Assembly (NCBI GenBank): GCA_001304365.1
Contig: LJNA01000082.1
Span: forward strand, 1-6,928
DNA: 6,928 nt
Direction of reading: 5' to 3'
DNA from: Syntrophobacter sp. DG_60
Lineage (GTDB): Bacteria > Desulfobacterota > Desulfofervidia > Desulfofervidales > DG-60
Positions 1-6,698 of this stretch are shown here, piece by piece. Under the pieces are notes generated by a model that was given only the letters and a program-made list of their open reading frames with translations, was not told the DNA's origin and made no database searches. The position numbers were made by a program, and so were the translations under genes. Each line of letters begins with the position of its first letter. Positions within the stretch are counted from its first letter, which is position 1.

Positions 1-6
1 GTTTTT

Positions 7-22
7 ACTCAATATATTGACA
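7..22 (+). promoter_or_regulatory. NrdR box 1 (upstream operator half)
   Basis: The 16-mer ACTCAATATATTGACA matches the NrdR-box consensus acaCwAtATaTwGtgt, recalled from memory, at 12 of 16 positions, and its core CAATATATTG is a perfect palindrome. NrdR is the nucleotide-sensing repressor of ribonucleotide reductase genes and usually binds two such boxes separated by about three helical turns. A second box starts exactly 31 bp downstream. The last six bases of this box (TTGACA, 17-22) are also a perfect sigma-70 -35 hexamer, so binding would be expected to block RNA polymerase. The motif match is seen in the sequence; the regulation is inferred. Confidence 0.8.
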
Positions 23-44
23 TTTTTTAAAAATATGATACAAG
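17..44 (+). promoter_or_regulatory. Putative sigma-70 promoter of nrdJ
   Basis: A perfect -35 hexamer TTGACA lies at 17-22. The best -10 at normal spacing is TACAAG at 39-44, which has a 16-bp spacer and matches TATAAT at four of six bases. Transcription would then start near 51 and give a leader of about 24 nt. The -35 lies inside NrdR box 1 and the -10 inside box 2, as expected for a repressible promoter. The weak -10 leaves the exact start uncertain, and other AT-rich hexamers such as TATTAA at 51-56 are possible. Confidence 0.5.
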
Positions 45-53
45 ATATTGTAT
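38..53 (+). promoter_or_regulatory. NrdR box 2 (downstream operator half)
   Basis: The 16-mer ATACAAGATATTGTAT has inverted arms ATACAA and TTGTAT around GATA and agrees with the recalled NrdR consensus at 13 of 16 positions. It starts 31 bp after box 1 with a 15-bp gap, which is the canonical phasing for cooperative NrdR binding on one face of the helix. It ends 21 bp before the nrdJ start codon and covers the probable -10 region. Repression when deoxynucleotides are plentiful is inferred from family knowledge. Confidence 0.8.
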
Positions 54-74
54 TAAGACAACAGGGATAACAAG

Positions 75-3000
75 ATGGTAGAGGTGAAAACCAAACTACC
101 TTTAACTGAAAATGCCCTGGTGGTTCTGGCCAGGCGATATTTAAAAAAGGATGAAAATGGCAATGTAACCGAGCGTCCAGAAGACATGTTCTGGCGGGTG
201 GCAAGAACCATAGCTGAAGCAGATAAAATTCATAACCCTAAAGCAAATATAGATGCCCTGGCTAAGACCTTCTATGATATGATGGCCCGCCTTGAGTTTA
301 TGCCAAATTCCCCCACGCTTATGAATGCGGGTCGAGAACTGGGACAGCTTTCTGCATGTTTCGTTATACCCATTGAAGACTCCATGGAAAGTATCTTTGA
401 TGCCTTAAAACATGCAGCTATTATCCATAAAACAGGTGGAGGAACAGGTTTTTCCTTCTCCAAACTGCGACCAGAAAATGACTTGGTTAAAACCACTTAT
501 GGGGTTTCGAGTGGCCCTGTTTCCTTTATGCAGGTTTTTGATGTAGCCACAGAGACCATCAAACAAGGAGGTACCAGACGTGGTGCCAATATGGGTATTT
601 TAAATGTAGATCACCCAGATATTGAGAAGTTTATTGAGACTAAGACTTATACCGATAAGCTAACCAACTTCAATATCTCAGTGGCTATGACAGATAAGTT
701 TATGCAGGCCCTAAAGACGGACTCTGACTATGAACTTATCAATCCCAGGACCGGAGAGGCGGTCAGAAACATTAAAGCAAAGATAATCTTTGATAAGATT
801 GTAGAAGCTGCATGGCAGACAGGTGATCCAGGTCTTGTCTTTATTGATACCATAAATAAGTATAATCCCATCCCTCATGTAGGGCAGATTGAGGCCACAA
901 ACCCCTGTATAACTGCTGATACATGGGTAATGACCGCTAATGGTCCAAGACAAGTTGAAGGATTAATTGGCAAAAAGTTTTTTGCAATTGTAAATGGCAA
1001 GGAATGGGAAAGTTCAGAAAATGGATTCTTTGAGACTGGAGTAAAACCAGTCTATGGATTGAAGACAATAGAAGGATTTGAGTTGCGTCTGACAGCAGAC
1101 CACCCAGTTATGAAGGTGGAGAGAATGACAAGATACAGAGTTGAGGTTCAATGGAGCAATGCAAAAGATTTAAAACCTGGCGATAAAATCATTATGAATA
1201 ATCACAGGACTTTTGGTAATTGGGGTGTTAAGGATAAATACACGGAATGTAATGGCTATTTAATGGGTTTGCTTTTGGGAGATGGAACAATCAAAAAAGA
1301 CAAAGTAGTCCTTTCCTCATGGGGTGGCAATGAAGGGGCAAAGGCTGTAAGAGCTTTAGTATATAACTGTACACAATATCTACCTCACAGAACTGATTTC
1401 ATGGGTTGGGCTACTGTAAGGGGAAGAAATGAGTACCGTCTTTCAATGGGCTACCTAAAGAGATTAGCGAAAGAGCTTGAATTAAATCCAGGGATGAAGG
1501 CAATAAACAAGAAAATAGAGAAAGCACCAGCAGATTTCTGTAAGGGTCTATTAAAGGGGCTATTTGATGCAGATGGCTCGGTTCAAGGGAATCACTCAAA
1601 AGGCGTTAGTGTAAGGCTAGCTCAGAGCGACATTAAGATCCTCAAAGCGGTTCAACGTATGCTCTTAAGGTTTGGAATATTCTCCAAGATCTATAAGAAT
1701 AGGAGAGAAAAAAGGAGATCAAAACTGCCCGATGGCAAAGGAGAACTCAAGGACTATATTGTAAAACCTCAGCACGAATTGGTAATTTCCAAAGAGAATA
1801 TATTGTATTTCAATGAAAGGGTTGGATTTGGTGATGTTGAGAAAATGAAAAAACTTGAAGGGACTATAAGGAATTATAAGAGAAAAGTAAATCAAGAGCG
1901 GTTTGTAGCATCCGTAGAGGAAGTGGTTTCAGATGGTGTAGAAAGGGTTTATGATGTTCAAATTCCGGGAACAAATGCTTTTGATGCCAACGGTTTTGTT
2001 GTGCATAACTGTGGTGAACAAATGCTCCTTCCTTATGAATCTTGCAATCTTGGTTCCATCAATCTGGCAAAGGTAATAAGGGATGGGAAGGTTGATTACA
2101 AGAAGCTCACCTCTCTTGTAGATCAATCGGTACATTTTTTAGATAATGTCATTGACGTAAATAAGTATCCATTATCCCAAATAGAGGAAATGACAAAGCT
2201 TAATCGGAAGATAGGGCTTGGTGTGATGGGATTTGCTGATATGCTCATTTTAATGGGTATTCCTTATGACTCAGAAGAAGCCATAAAGGTTGCCGAAGAG
2301 GTAATGGCCTTTATTGATAAGAAAGCTAAAAAGGCCTCTCAGAAGTTAGCTAGAAAAAGAGGAAATTTCCCTAATTTTAAGGGGAGCATCTATGACCAGA
2401 AAGGGCTTAAATACATGAGGAATGCCACCGTGACCACTATTGCCCCTACGGGTACTATTAGCATTATTGCGGGCTGCTCTAGCGGGATAGAACCCCTGTT
2501 TGCCATCTCCTATACCCGGAAAGTATTAGAAGGCCAGGAATTGGTAGAGGTACATCCTATCTTTTTAGAGTGGGCAAAAGAGGAAGGTCTTTTTAGTCAA
2601 GCATTAACTGAAGAGCTAGCTCAGGTAGGTTCATTAAGAAAGTTAAAGCAGAATCAAATACCTGAGAAGATAAAGAAGCTCTTTGTCACCGCCCATGATG
2701 TTGAGCCTACTTGGCATGTAAGACTTCAGGCTGCTTTTCAGCGCTTTACAGATAACGCTGTATCTAAAACTATCAATATGCGGCATGATGCTACTATAGA
2801 TGATGTGAGAAAGGTTTATTTAATGGCCTATGAGATAGACCTTAAGGGTATTACTGTTTACCGCGATCGCAGTAAAGAAGAGCAAGTGCTTATGGTAAAA
2901 AAGAAAGAAGGGGCTAGGCCACTGATAAGCCCTAGGCGAAGACCTCTCCGTACCAGTGGTGTGACTGAAAGGGTCAATACTGGCTGTGGCAGACTCTATG

Positions 3001-3368
3001 TCACGGTTAACTATGACGAAGAAGGCATCTGTGAGGTATTTGCCCATATGGGAAAGGCGGGAGGGTGTGCTGCCTCTCAGATTGAAGCCATTGGCCGCCT
3101 TATCTCTTTAGCCTTGAGGTCTGGAGTAAAATTAGAATCTGTGGTCAAACAACTTAGAGGTATCCGCTGTCCTGTCCCGAGCTGGCAGCAGGGTAAACAA
3201 GTGCTTTCCTGTGCCGATGCCATTGCCCAGGTATTAGCCAGCCTCGCCCATATTAGCTACTCAGAGGAAGGGCAGATTACAGGAGCCTGCCCAGATTGTG
3301 GAGGTATATTAATTTCTGAAGGTGGTTGCCAAATATGTCGCTCTTGCGGCTTTTCTAGGTGTGAGTAA
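75..3368 (+). CDS. nrdJ: Adenosylcobalamin-dependent (class II) ribonucleotide reductase with intein
   Basis: This enzyme reduces ribonucleotides to deoxyribonucleotides, using a thiyl radical made from coenzyme B12 and needing no oxygen. The precursor has 1097 residues; removing the 368-residue intein (278-645) leaves 729. The start is ATG at 75 with AGGG at 63-66, and the N-terminus (ENALVVLARRYLKKDENG) is typical of NrdJ. Visible motifs are Cys95 in LSACF (one partner of the active-site disulfide), the glycine-rich GGGTGFSFSK (121-130), NP|CGEQ with Asn276, radical Cys646 and Glu648 split by the intein, Cys657 eleven residues later (second redox cysteine, as spaced in the Thermotoga enzyme), and the phosphate-binding PTGTIS (791-796). 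A TSCPD-type domain (about 964-1032) follows. A cysteine-rich tail has Cys1072, 1075, 1085, 1088, 1091 and 1096, probably a zinc finger or redox tail. The gene stands alone, downstream of a paired NrdR operator. No internal stop or frameshift is present. Confidence 0.96.
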   Translation: MVEVKTKLPLTENALVVLARRYLKKDENGNVTERPEDMFWRVARTIAEADKIHNPKANIDALAKTFYDMMARLEFMPNSPTLMNAGRELGQLSACFVIPIEDSMESIFDALKHAAIIHKTGGGTGFSFSKLRPENDLVKTTYGVSSGPVSFMQVFDVATETIKQGGTRRGANMGILNVDHPDIEKFIETKTYTDKLTNFNISVAMTDKFMQALKTDSDYELINPRTGEAVRNIKAKIIFDKIVEAAWQTGDPGLVFIDTINKYNPIPHVGQIEATNPCITADTWVMTANGPRQVEGLIGKKFFAIVNGKEWESSENGFFETGVKPVYGLKTIEGFELRLTADHPVMKVERMTRYRVEVQWSNAKDLKPGDKIIMNNHRTFGNWGVKDKYTECNGYLMGLLLGDGTIKKDKVVLSSWGGNEGAKAVRALVYNCTQYLPHRTDFMGWATVRGRNEYRLSMGYLKRLAKELELNPGMKAINKKIEKAPADFCKGLLKGLFDADGSVQGNHSKGVSVRLAQSDIKILKAVQRMLLRFGIFSKIYKNRREKRRSKLPDGKGELKDYIVKPQHELVISKENILYFNERVGFGDVEKMKKLEGTIRNYKRKVNQERFVASVEEVVSDGVERVYDVQIPGTNAFDANGFVVHNCGEQMLLPYESCNLGSINLAKVIRDGKVDYKKLTSLVDQSVHFLDNVIDVNKYPLSQIEEMTKLNRKIGLGVMGFADMLILMGIPYDSEEAIKVAEEVMAFIDKKAKKASQKLARKRGNFPNFKGSIYDQKGLKYMRNATVTTIAPTGTISIIAGCSSGIEPLFAISYTRKVLEGQELVEVHPIFLEWAKEEGLFSQALTEELAQVGSLRKLKQNQIPEKIKKLFVTAHDVEPTWHVRLQAAFQRFTDNAVSKTINMRHDATIDDVRKVYLMAYEIDLKGITVYRDRSKEEQVLMVKKKEGARPLISPRRRPLRTSGVTERVNTGCGRLYVTVNYDEEGICEVFAHMGKAGGCAASQIEAIGRLISLALRSGVKLESVVKQLRGIRCPVPSWQQGKQVLSCADAIAQVLASLAHISYSEEGQITGACPDCGGILISEGGCQICRSCGFSRCE
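906..2009 (+). mobile_element. In-frame intein with LAGLIDADG homing endonuclease in nrdJ
   Basis: This 368-residue protein intron begins at Cys278 (CITADTW, block A) and ends at His644-Asn645 (VVHN, block G), followed by the +1 residue Cys646. Block B is LTADHPV with Thr340 and His343, and block F is near 625-640 (VYDVQIPGTNAFDANG). All residues needed for class 1 splicing are therefore present. Between the splicing blocks is a two-motif LAGLIDADG endonuclease: LMGLLLGDG with Asp403 and CKGLLKGLFDADG with Asp500. Both catalytic aspartates are retained, so homing may still be possible. Joining the flanks restores the unbroken RNR motif ATNPCGEQ, which fixes both junctions. Arginine is coded by AGA or AGG in 20 of 24 cases here, against 20 of 38 in the host gene, which fits a foreign origin. 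Splicing and cutting activity are inferred, not shown. Confidence 0.96.
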
Positions 3369-3374
3369 TCAGTA

Positions 3375-3405
3375 TCTGCTCAAAATTCATGGAATTTTGA
3401 GCAGA
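3375..3405. terminator. Perfect 14-bp hairpin after nrdJ, without T tract
   Basis: TCTGCTCAAAATTC and GAATTTTGAGCAGA pair perfectly over 14 bp around the three-base loop ATG, beginning 6 nt after the nrdJ stop codon. The placement is that of a transcript 3' end. No T run follows on either strand, so it does not fit a classical intrinsic terminator. It could be a non-canonical terminator, a 3'-end stabilising stem, or a protein-binding palindrome. The structure is certain; the role is inferred. Confidence 0.5.
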
Positions 3406-3460
3406 CAATGAAAAATGAATATTGCAAAGTGCGAAATTTAAAATTCGAAAACAAACACTT

Positions 3461-3482
3461 AAATAATAGCATCTATTTTTTT
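3461..3482 (+). terminator. Weak AT-rich hairpin ending in a T run
   Basis: AAATAATAG (3461-3469) and CTATTTTTT (3473-3481) pair at eight of nine positions around the loop CAT, and the 3' arm runs into a T tract. This could act as a weak terminator for nrdJ transcripts that pass the upstream hairpin. The stem has only one G-C pair, so stability would be low and the match may be chance in AT-rich DNA. Confidence 0.25.
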
Positions 3483-3500
3483 CTTTCCACTCCGCAGTTA

Positions 3501-3572
3501 TTATAGATAATAGATTTTGATAACAATTTTGATCAATTCTTCGGCTTCACTTAATAAATCTTTTCTTTTCAT
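3501..3572 (-). pseudogene. Probable remnant: C-terminus of a four-helix-bundle (23S rRNA intervening-sequence) protein
   Basis: Reading the minus strand from an ATG at 3572 gives a 23-residue stretch containing KRKDLLSEAEELIKIVIKIY, ending in TAA at 3501. The heptad-like pattern LLxEAEELIKI resembles the last helix of the small four-helix-bundle family (S23/IVP-type, usually about 120 residues). About 95-100 upstream residues would be missing: an in-frame TGA lies at 3594-3596 and the queC stop codon is only 25 bp away. No ribosome-binding site is visible. The piece sits between AT-rich repeats related in sequence to each other, suggesting a decayed or partly deleted cassette. The assignment rests on recalled family features and a very short match, so chance similarity is possible. 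Confidence 0.35.
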
Positions 3573-3592
3573 TTTGCACTTTTCATTTTGCA
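3565..3592. repeat. Perfect 14-bp tandem direct repeat
   Basis: CTTTTCATTTTGCA occurs twice head to tail (3565-3578 and 3579-3592), just past the 3' end of queC. Read on the minus strand it is TGCAAAATGAAAAG twice. A related, inverted and shortened form, ATTGCAAAGTGC, is at 3421-3432, so the repeats bracket the spacer that contains the putative four-helix-bundle remnant. The repeat is seen directly; whether it belongs to a mobile or cassette-like element is inference. Confidence 0.75.
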
Positions 3593-3597
3593 ATCAA

Positions 3598-4284
3598 TTA
3601 CTCAAAATCCACAGGATATTGAGTAATTACAATAGGATCTCTTATCCCTGCCTCTTTAAATGCCTTTATTCTTAAAATACAAGATTCACACCTTCCACAG
3701 GCAATATCTTCTGACCTATAGCAAGACCAGGTAAGGTGAAATGGTGCCCCTAATTCTGCCCCCAATTTTACTACCTCCCATTTTTTAAAATGAATAATAG
3801 GGGTCTCAATCTCAATCTTTGTCTCTGGCCTGGTTCCTAATTCAATCAAGCGGTTATAGGCCTCAAAATATGCCTCCCTGCAATCGGGATAGCCACTACT
3901 ATCCTCCTCCATTGCCCCAATAAATATCTTTTTTGCAGAGATGACCTCTGCCCAGGATACAGCAATGGCAATCAGATGGGTATTGCGAAAAGGGACGTAT
4001 GTGGAGGGAATACCCATGCGTTCATCTTTATAATCAGGAACCGGCAGATTTTTATTTATTAAGCTTGACCCACCAATCTCTTTTAGATAGTCAACAGAGA
4101 CTATAAGTCTTTTAGAAACATTATAAAAATCGGCAATCTCTTTAAATGCCCTAAGTTCCCTTGCCTCCGTCCTTTGCCCATAGTTTACATGTAAAAATGC
4201 AGGCTCATAATCCTTATTGGCTACTGCTGCAGTAACACAGCTATCCAAACCACCACTAACTAAAACTATAGCCAATTCTTTCAT
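3598..4284 (-). CDS. queC: 7-cyano-7-deazaguanine (preQ0) synthase
   Basis: QueC converts 7-carboxy-7-deazaguanine to preQ0 with ATP and ammonia, a step toward queuosine in tRNA and other 7-deazaguanines. The 228-residue length is normal for the family. The ATP-binding PP-loop SGGLDS is at residues 10-15, VPFRNTHL at 97-104, and GAMEEDSSGYPDCR at 123-136. The C-terminal zinc site is formed by Cys188, Cys196, Cys199 and Cys202 (SCY...CGRCESC). The start at 4284 is firm because the PP-loop follows at once, and AGAGG (4291-4295) is correctly spaced from it. The first 29 bp overlap the end of the upstream aminotransferase gene in another frame, so translation is probably coupled. No queD, queE or queF is in the window; the rest of the pathway must be elsewhere or be met by salvage. 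Confidence 0.95.
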   Translation of the reverse strand: MKELAIVLVSGGLDSCVTAAVANKDYEPAFLHVNYGQRTEARELRAFKEIADFYNVSKRLIVSVDYLKEIGGSSLINKNLPVPDYKDERMGIPSTYVPFRNTHLIAIAVSWAEVISAKKIFIGAMEEDSSGYPDCREAYFEAYNRLIELGTRPETKIEIETPIIHFKKWEVVKLGAELGAPFHLTWSCYRSEDIACGRCESCILRIKAFKEAGIRDPIVITQYPVDFE

Positions 4285-5434
4285 AAAATGCCTCTATTTG
4301 TTTTACCACATATGCCTGCATCTCTTCAGTCAATCCAGGATAGATAGGCAGTGCCAATGTTTCCTTAGCCGCCCTTTCTGCTTCGGGGAAATCACCCCTT
4401 TTATAACCCAGGTATTTAAAACAGGGCTGAAGATGGAATGGCAGTGGATAATAGATGGCGGTATCAATACCCCTTTCTTTCAAAAATTCCCTTAGTTCAT
4501 CACGCCCTTTTGCCCTGATGATGAATTGATTAAAGATATGGTCATTTTTTAAACCTTTATACACCTTTTTGGGTAAATTGATTAAATTCCCTTCTAGAAG
4601 AGTAGTATTTTTGAATAAGGCGCCATACCTCTCTGCATTTTCCCTCCTCTCTTGGTGCCACCTTTCTAAATAAGGAAGTTTTACTAGCAGTATAGCTGCC
4701 TGGATAGGGTCAAGCCTGAAGTTTCCACCTATAAGATTATGGAAATACTTTGGCCTTGCCCCATGTATCCTGAGCACCCTTAACTTATCTGCCAATTCCT
4801 CATCATTTGTAACTACCATTCCCCCATCGCCCATCGCCCCTAAATTCTTAGAAGGGAAAAAGGAAAGGCAGCCCACCTTTCCCATGCCCCCTGCCTTAAA
4901 TATTTTGTTTTCTAACTTATATTCAGAACCAATGGCCTGGGCTGCGTCTTCAATTACAGGAATATGGTATGTCTTTGATATCTCCAGGATAGGCACCATA
5001 TCCGCACATTGCCCATAGAGGTGAACAGGTATGATGGCCTTTACCTTTTTTATCTTATCTTTGTTTTTTTTAATGCAATCTCTTAGCTTCTTTGCATCTA
5101 TATTATAGCTAATGGGATCAATGTCTATAAATACAGGCACGGCCCCTAGCCTTGCAATCACCCCAGCAGTGGAAAAGAATGAGTAAACACTGGTAATCAC
5201 TAAATCTTTATATCCTATACCCAAGGCCATCAAAGAAATAAGCAAGGCATCTGTGCCTGAAGAAACACCCATTGCATGTCCACAGCCTACATAGTTGGCA
5301 ATGGCCTCTTCTAAGGCAGCTACTTTAGGCCCTAATATATATTGATTGGAATCTATGACCTCTTCTAATACCTTGAGAATTTTTGGGCGCAAATCCTTTA
5401 GTTGGACACTCAGATCTAAAAGTGGGATTTTCAT
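4256..5434 (-). CDS. DegT/DnrJ/EryC1/StrS family PLP-dependent aminotransferase
   Basis: This 392-residue protein is a fold-type I sugar aminotransferase, the family that transfers an amino group, usually from glutamate, to a nucleotide-linked keto-sugar in surface-polysaccharide or glycoconjugate synthesis. It shows SGTDAL (59-64, cofactor phosphate binding), PVHLYGQCADM (136-146), EDAAQAIGSEY (162-172, with Asp163 and Gln166 contacting the PLP ring) and the Schiff-base lysine Lys196 in FFPSKNLGAMGDGG. HNLIGGNFRLDPIQAA (232-247) is the usual substrate and dimer segment. The length is typical and nothing is missing. HLYGQCADM recalls the WbpE-like branch, but the sugar cannot be assigned. Its ATG overlaps the leuC stop codon as TAATG, so coupling to leuC is likely. 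No other sugar-nucleotide gene lies nearby, so its pathway partners are unknown. Confidence 0.93.
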   Translation of the reverse strand: MKIPLLDLSVQLKDLRPKILKVLEEVIDSNQYILGPKVAALEEAIANYVGCGHAMGVSSGTDALLISLMALGIGYKDLVITSVYSFFSTAGVIARLGAVPVFIDIDPISYNIDAKKLRDCIKKNKDKIKKVKAIIPVHLYGQCADMVPILEISKTYHIPVIEDAAQAIGSEYKLENKIFKAGGMGKVGCLSFFPSKNLGAMGDGGMVVTNDEELADKLRVLRIHGARPKYFHNLIGGNFRLDPIQAAILLVKLPYLERWHQERRENAERYGALFKNTTLLEGNLINLPKKVYKGLKNDHIFNQFIIRAKGRDELREFLKERGIDTAIYYPLPFHLQPCFKYLGYKRGDFPEAERAAKETLALPIYPGLTEEMQAYVVKQIEAFYERIGYSFS

Positions 5435-6693
5435 TACAACTCTTCTGGGCTTGCGATCTTTCCTACGATGGCTGAGGCAGCAGCTACTGCAGGGCTTGCA
5501 AGATACACCTCACTATCTTTGTGCCCCATTCTGCCAATAAAGTTACGATTTGTTGTGGAAACAGCCTTTTCTCCAGGGCCTAACACCCCCATATGCCCCC
5601 CCAGGCAAGGACCGCAGGTAGGGGTGCTAATGGCAGCACCTGCCTCCAAAAGAGTCTCTATGATGCCCTTTTTTATAGCATGATAGTAAATTTTTTGGCT
5701 ACCTGGTATCACAATTAATCTTATTCCTCTTTTTACCCTATTCCCTTTTAGAATCCTTGCAGCTATCTCTAAATCCTCTAAACGCCCATTGGTGCAAGAG
5801 CCAATTACTGCCTGGTCTATTTTTATTTCGCCTATTTCTGAGATGCCTTTTACATTTCCTGGTGAATGGGGCAAGGCAACTTGGGGCTCCAATGAAGAAA
5901 TGTCATATTCCTTTATTAAACAATAATTTGCGTCTAAATCGCTTTTATAAATTTTATATTGCCTTTTTGCCCTTCCTTTCATATAACCCTGTGTCTTTTC
6001 ATCAGGAATAAAGATGCCATTCTTTGCCCCAGCCTCAACGGCCATGTTAGCCATGGTGAAGCGCCCATCCATAGAGATCTCTTTAATTGCCTCTCCACAA
6101 AATTCGATAGCCTTATAGTTGGCACCCTCCACCCCTAGATCTCCTATGGTATAAAGGATTAAGTCCTTTCCACTCACCCATTTAAGTAGTCTACCTTCAT
6201 AGATAATCTTTATGGTCTCTGGCACCCTTAACCAGGTTTCTCCGGTCAACATTACCGCTGCTAAATCAGTGCTGCCCACTCCAGTGGAAAATGCACCAAG
6301 TGCCCCATAAGTACAGGTATGGCTATCTGCTCCAATGACCAAGTCCCCAGGGAGTACTAAGCCCTCCTCAGGTAAAAGCACGTGCTCAATGCCTACTTCA
6401 CCTACATCATAAAAATGGAAAATTTCTTGTTCTAAGGCGAATTTTCTTACCTTCTGGCACTGGATGGCAGAGAGTATATCCTTATTTGGGGTAAAGTGAT
6501 CTAGGATCAGCGCTATCTTATCCTTATCAAATACTCTTTTCCCACTTGCCTCTTTAAAAGCCGAAATGGCCAATGGGGCAGTAATGTCGTTTGCCAAGGC
6601 CAAATCTACCCTTACCTTAATCAACTCCCTTGGTGTCACTTTATCTAGGTCTGCATGTGCAGCCAGGATCTTTTCTGTAATAGTAAGTCCCAT
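5434..6693 (-). CDS. leuC: 3-isopropylmalate dehydratase large subunit (aconitase family)
   Basis: With a small subunit (LeuD), this cytoplasmic 4Fe-4S enzyme isomerises 2-isopropylmalate to 3-isopropylmalate in leucine synthesis. The 419-residue length matches the shorter LeuC/homoaconitase type of archaea and many non-proteobacterial lineages, against about 466 in Escherichia coli. The cluster cysteines are Cys300 (GSCTNG), Cys360 and Cys363 (PTCGPC). [13 protein letters not shown] (121-133), DHFTPNKD (65-72) and [12 protein letters not shown] (379-390) are further family motifs. The start [10 protein letters not shown] is what the family shows, although no Shine-Dalgarno sequence is visible before it. 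The gene follows pssA by 31 bp and its stop overlaps the aminotransferase start. Substrate choice in this family depends largely on the small subunit, which is absent here, so homoaconitase or a related role cannot be excluded. Confidence 0.9.
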   Translation of the reverse strand: MGLTITEKILAAHADLDKVTPRELIKVRVDLALANDITAPLAISAFKEASGKRVFDKDKIALILDHFTPNKDILSAIQCQKVRKFALEQEIFHFYDVGEVGIEHVLLPEEGLVLPGDLVIGADSHTCTYGALGAFSTGVGSTDLAAVMLTGETWLRVPETIKIIYEGRLLKWVSGKDLILYTIGDLGVEGANYKAIEFCGEAIKEISMDGRFTMANMAVEAGAKNGIFIPDEKTQGYMKGRAKRQYKIYKSDLDANYCLIKEYDISSLEPQVALPHSPGNVKGISEIGEIKIDQAVIGSCTNGRLEDLEIAARILKGNRVKRGIRLIVIPGSQKIYYHAIKKGIIETLLEAGAAISTPTCGPCLGGHMGVLGPGEKAVSTTNRNFIGRMGHKDSEVYLASPAVAAASAIVGKIASPEEL

Positions 6694-6698
6694 GATCT

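Noticed and set aside
272..496. Minus-strand open frame of 74 codons inside nrdJ
   Set aside because: It lies opposite the strongly conserved nrdJ N-terminal region and shows no family motif or start signal; it is a shadow of nrdJ.
1411..1599. Minus-strand open frame of 62 codons opposite the homing endonuclease
   Set aside because: It is antisense to the LAGLIDADG coding region with no independent evidence of coding.
75..3368. Possibility that the insertion in nrdJ is an RNA intron or an assembly chimera
   Set aside because: The frame is open across both junctions and all intein splicing blocks are present, with Cys first and His-Asn last followed by Cys, so a protein intron explains it fully.
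3408..3506. A plus-strand open frame of about 32 codons from ATG at 3408, just after the nrdJ hairpin
   Set aside because: No ribosome-binding site, AT-driven composition, no recognisable motif, and it crosses the repeat and remnant region; it is probably chance.
3520..3540. Palindrome-like TTGATCAA region as an operator or terminator
   Set aside because: It is short, AT-rich and lies within the remnant reading frame, and no promoter or T run is placed to give it a role.
3406..3597. CRISPR array or tRNA gene in the convergent spacer
   Set aside because: The repeats are too short and adjacent, without spacers of regular length, and no cloverleaf or TTC-arm sequence was seen.
5757..6011. Plus-strand open frame of 84 codons inside leuC
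   Set aside because: It is opposite leuC, whose motifs are intact throughout; leucine- and phenylalanine-rich content is expected from the antisense strand.
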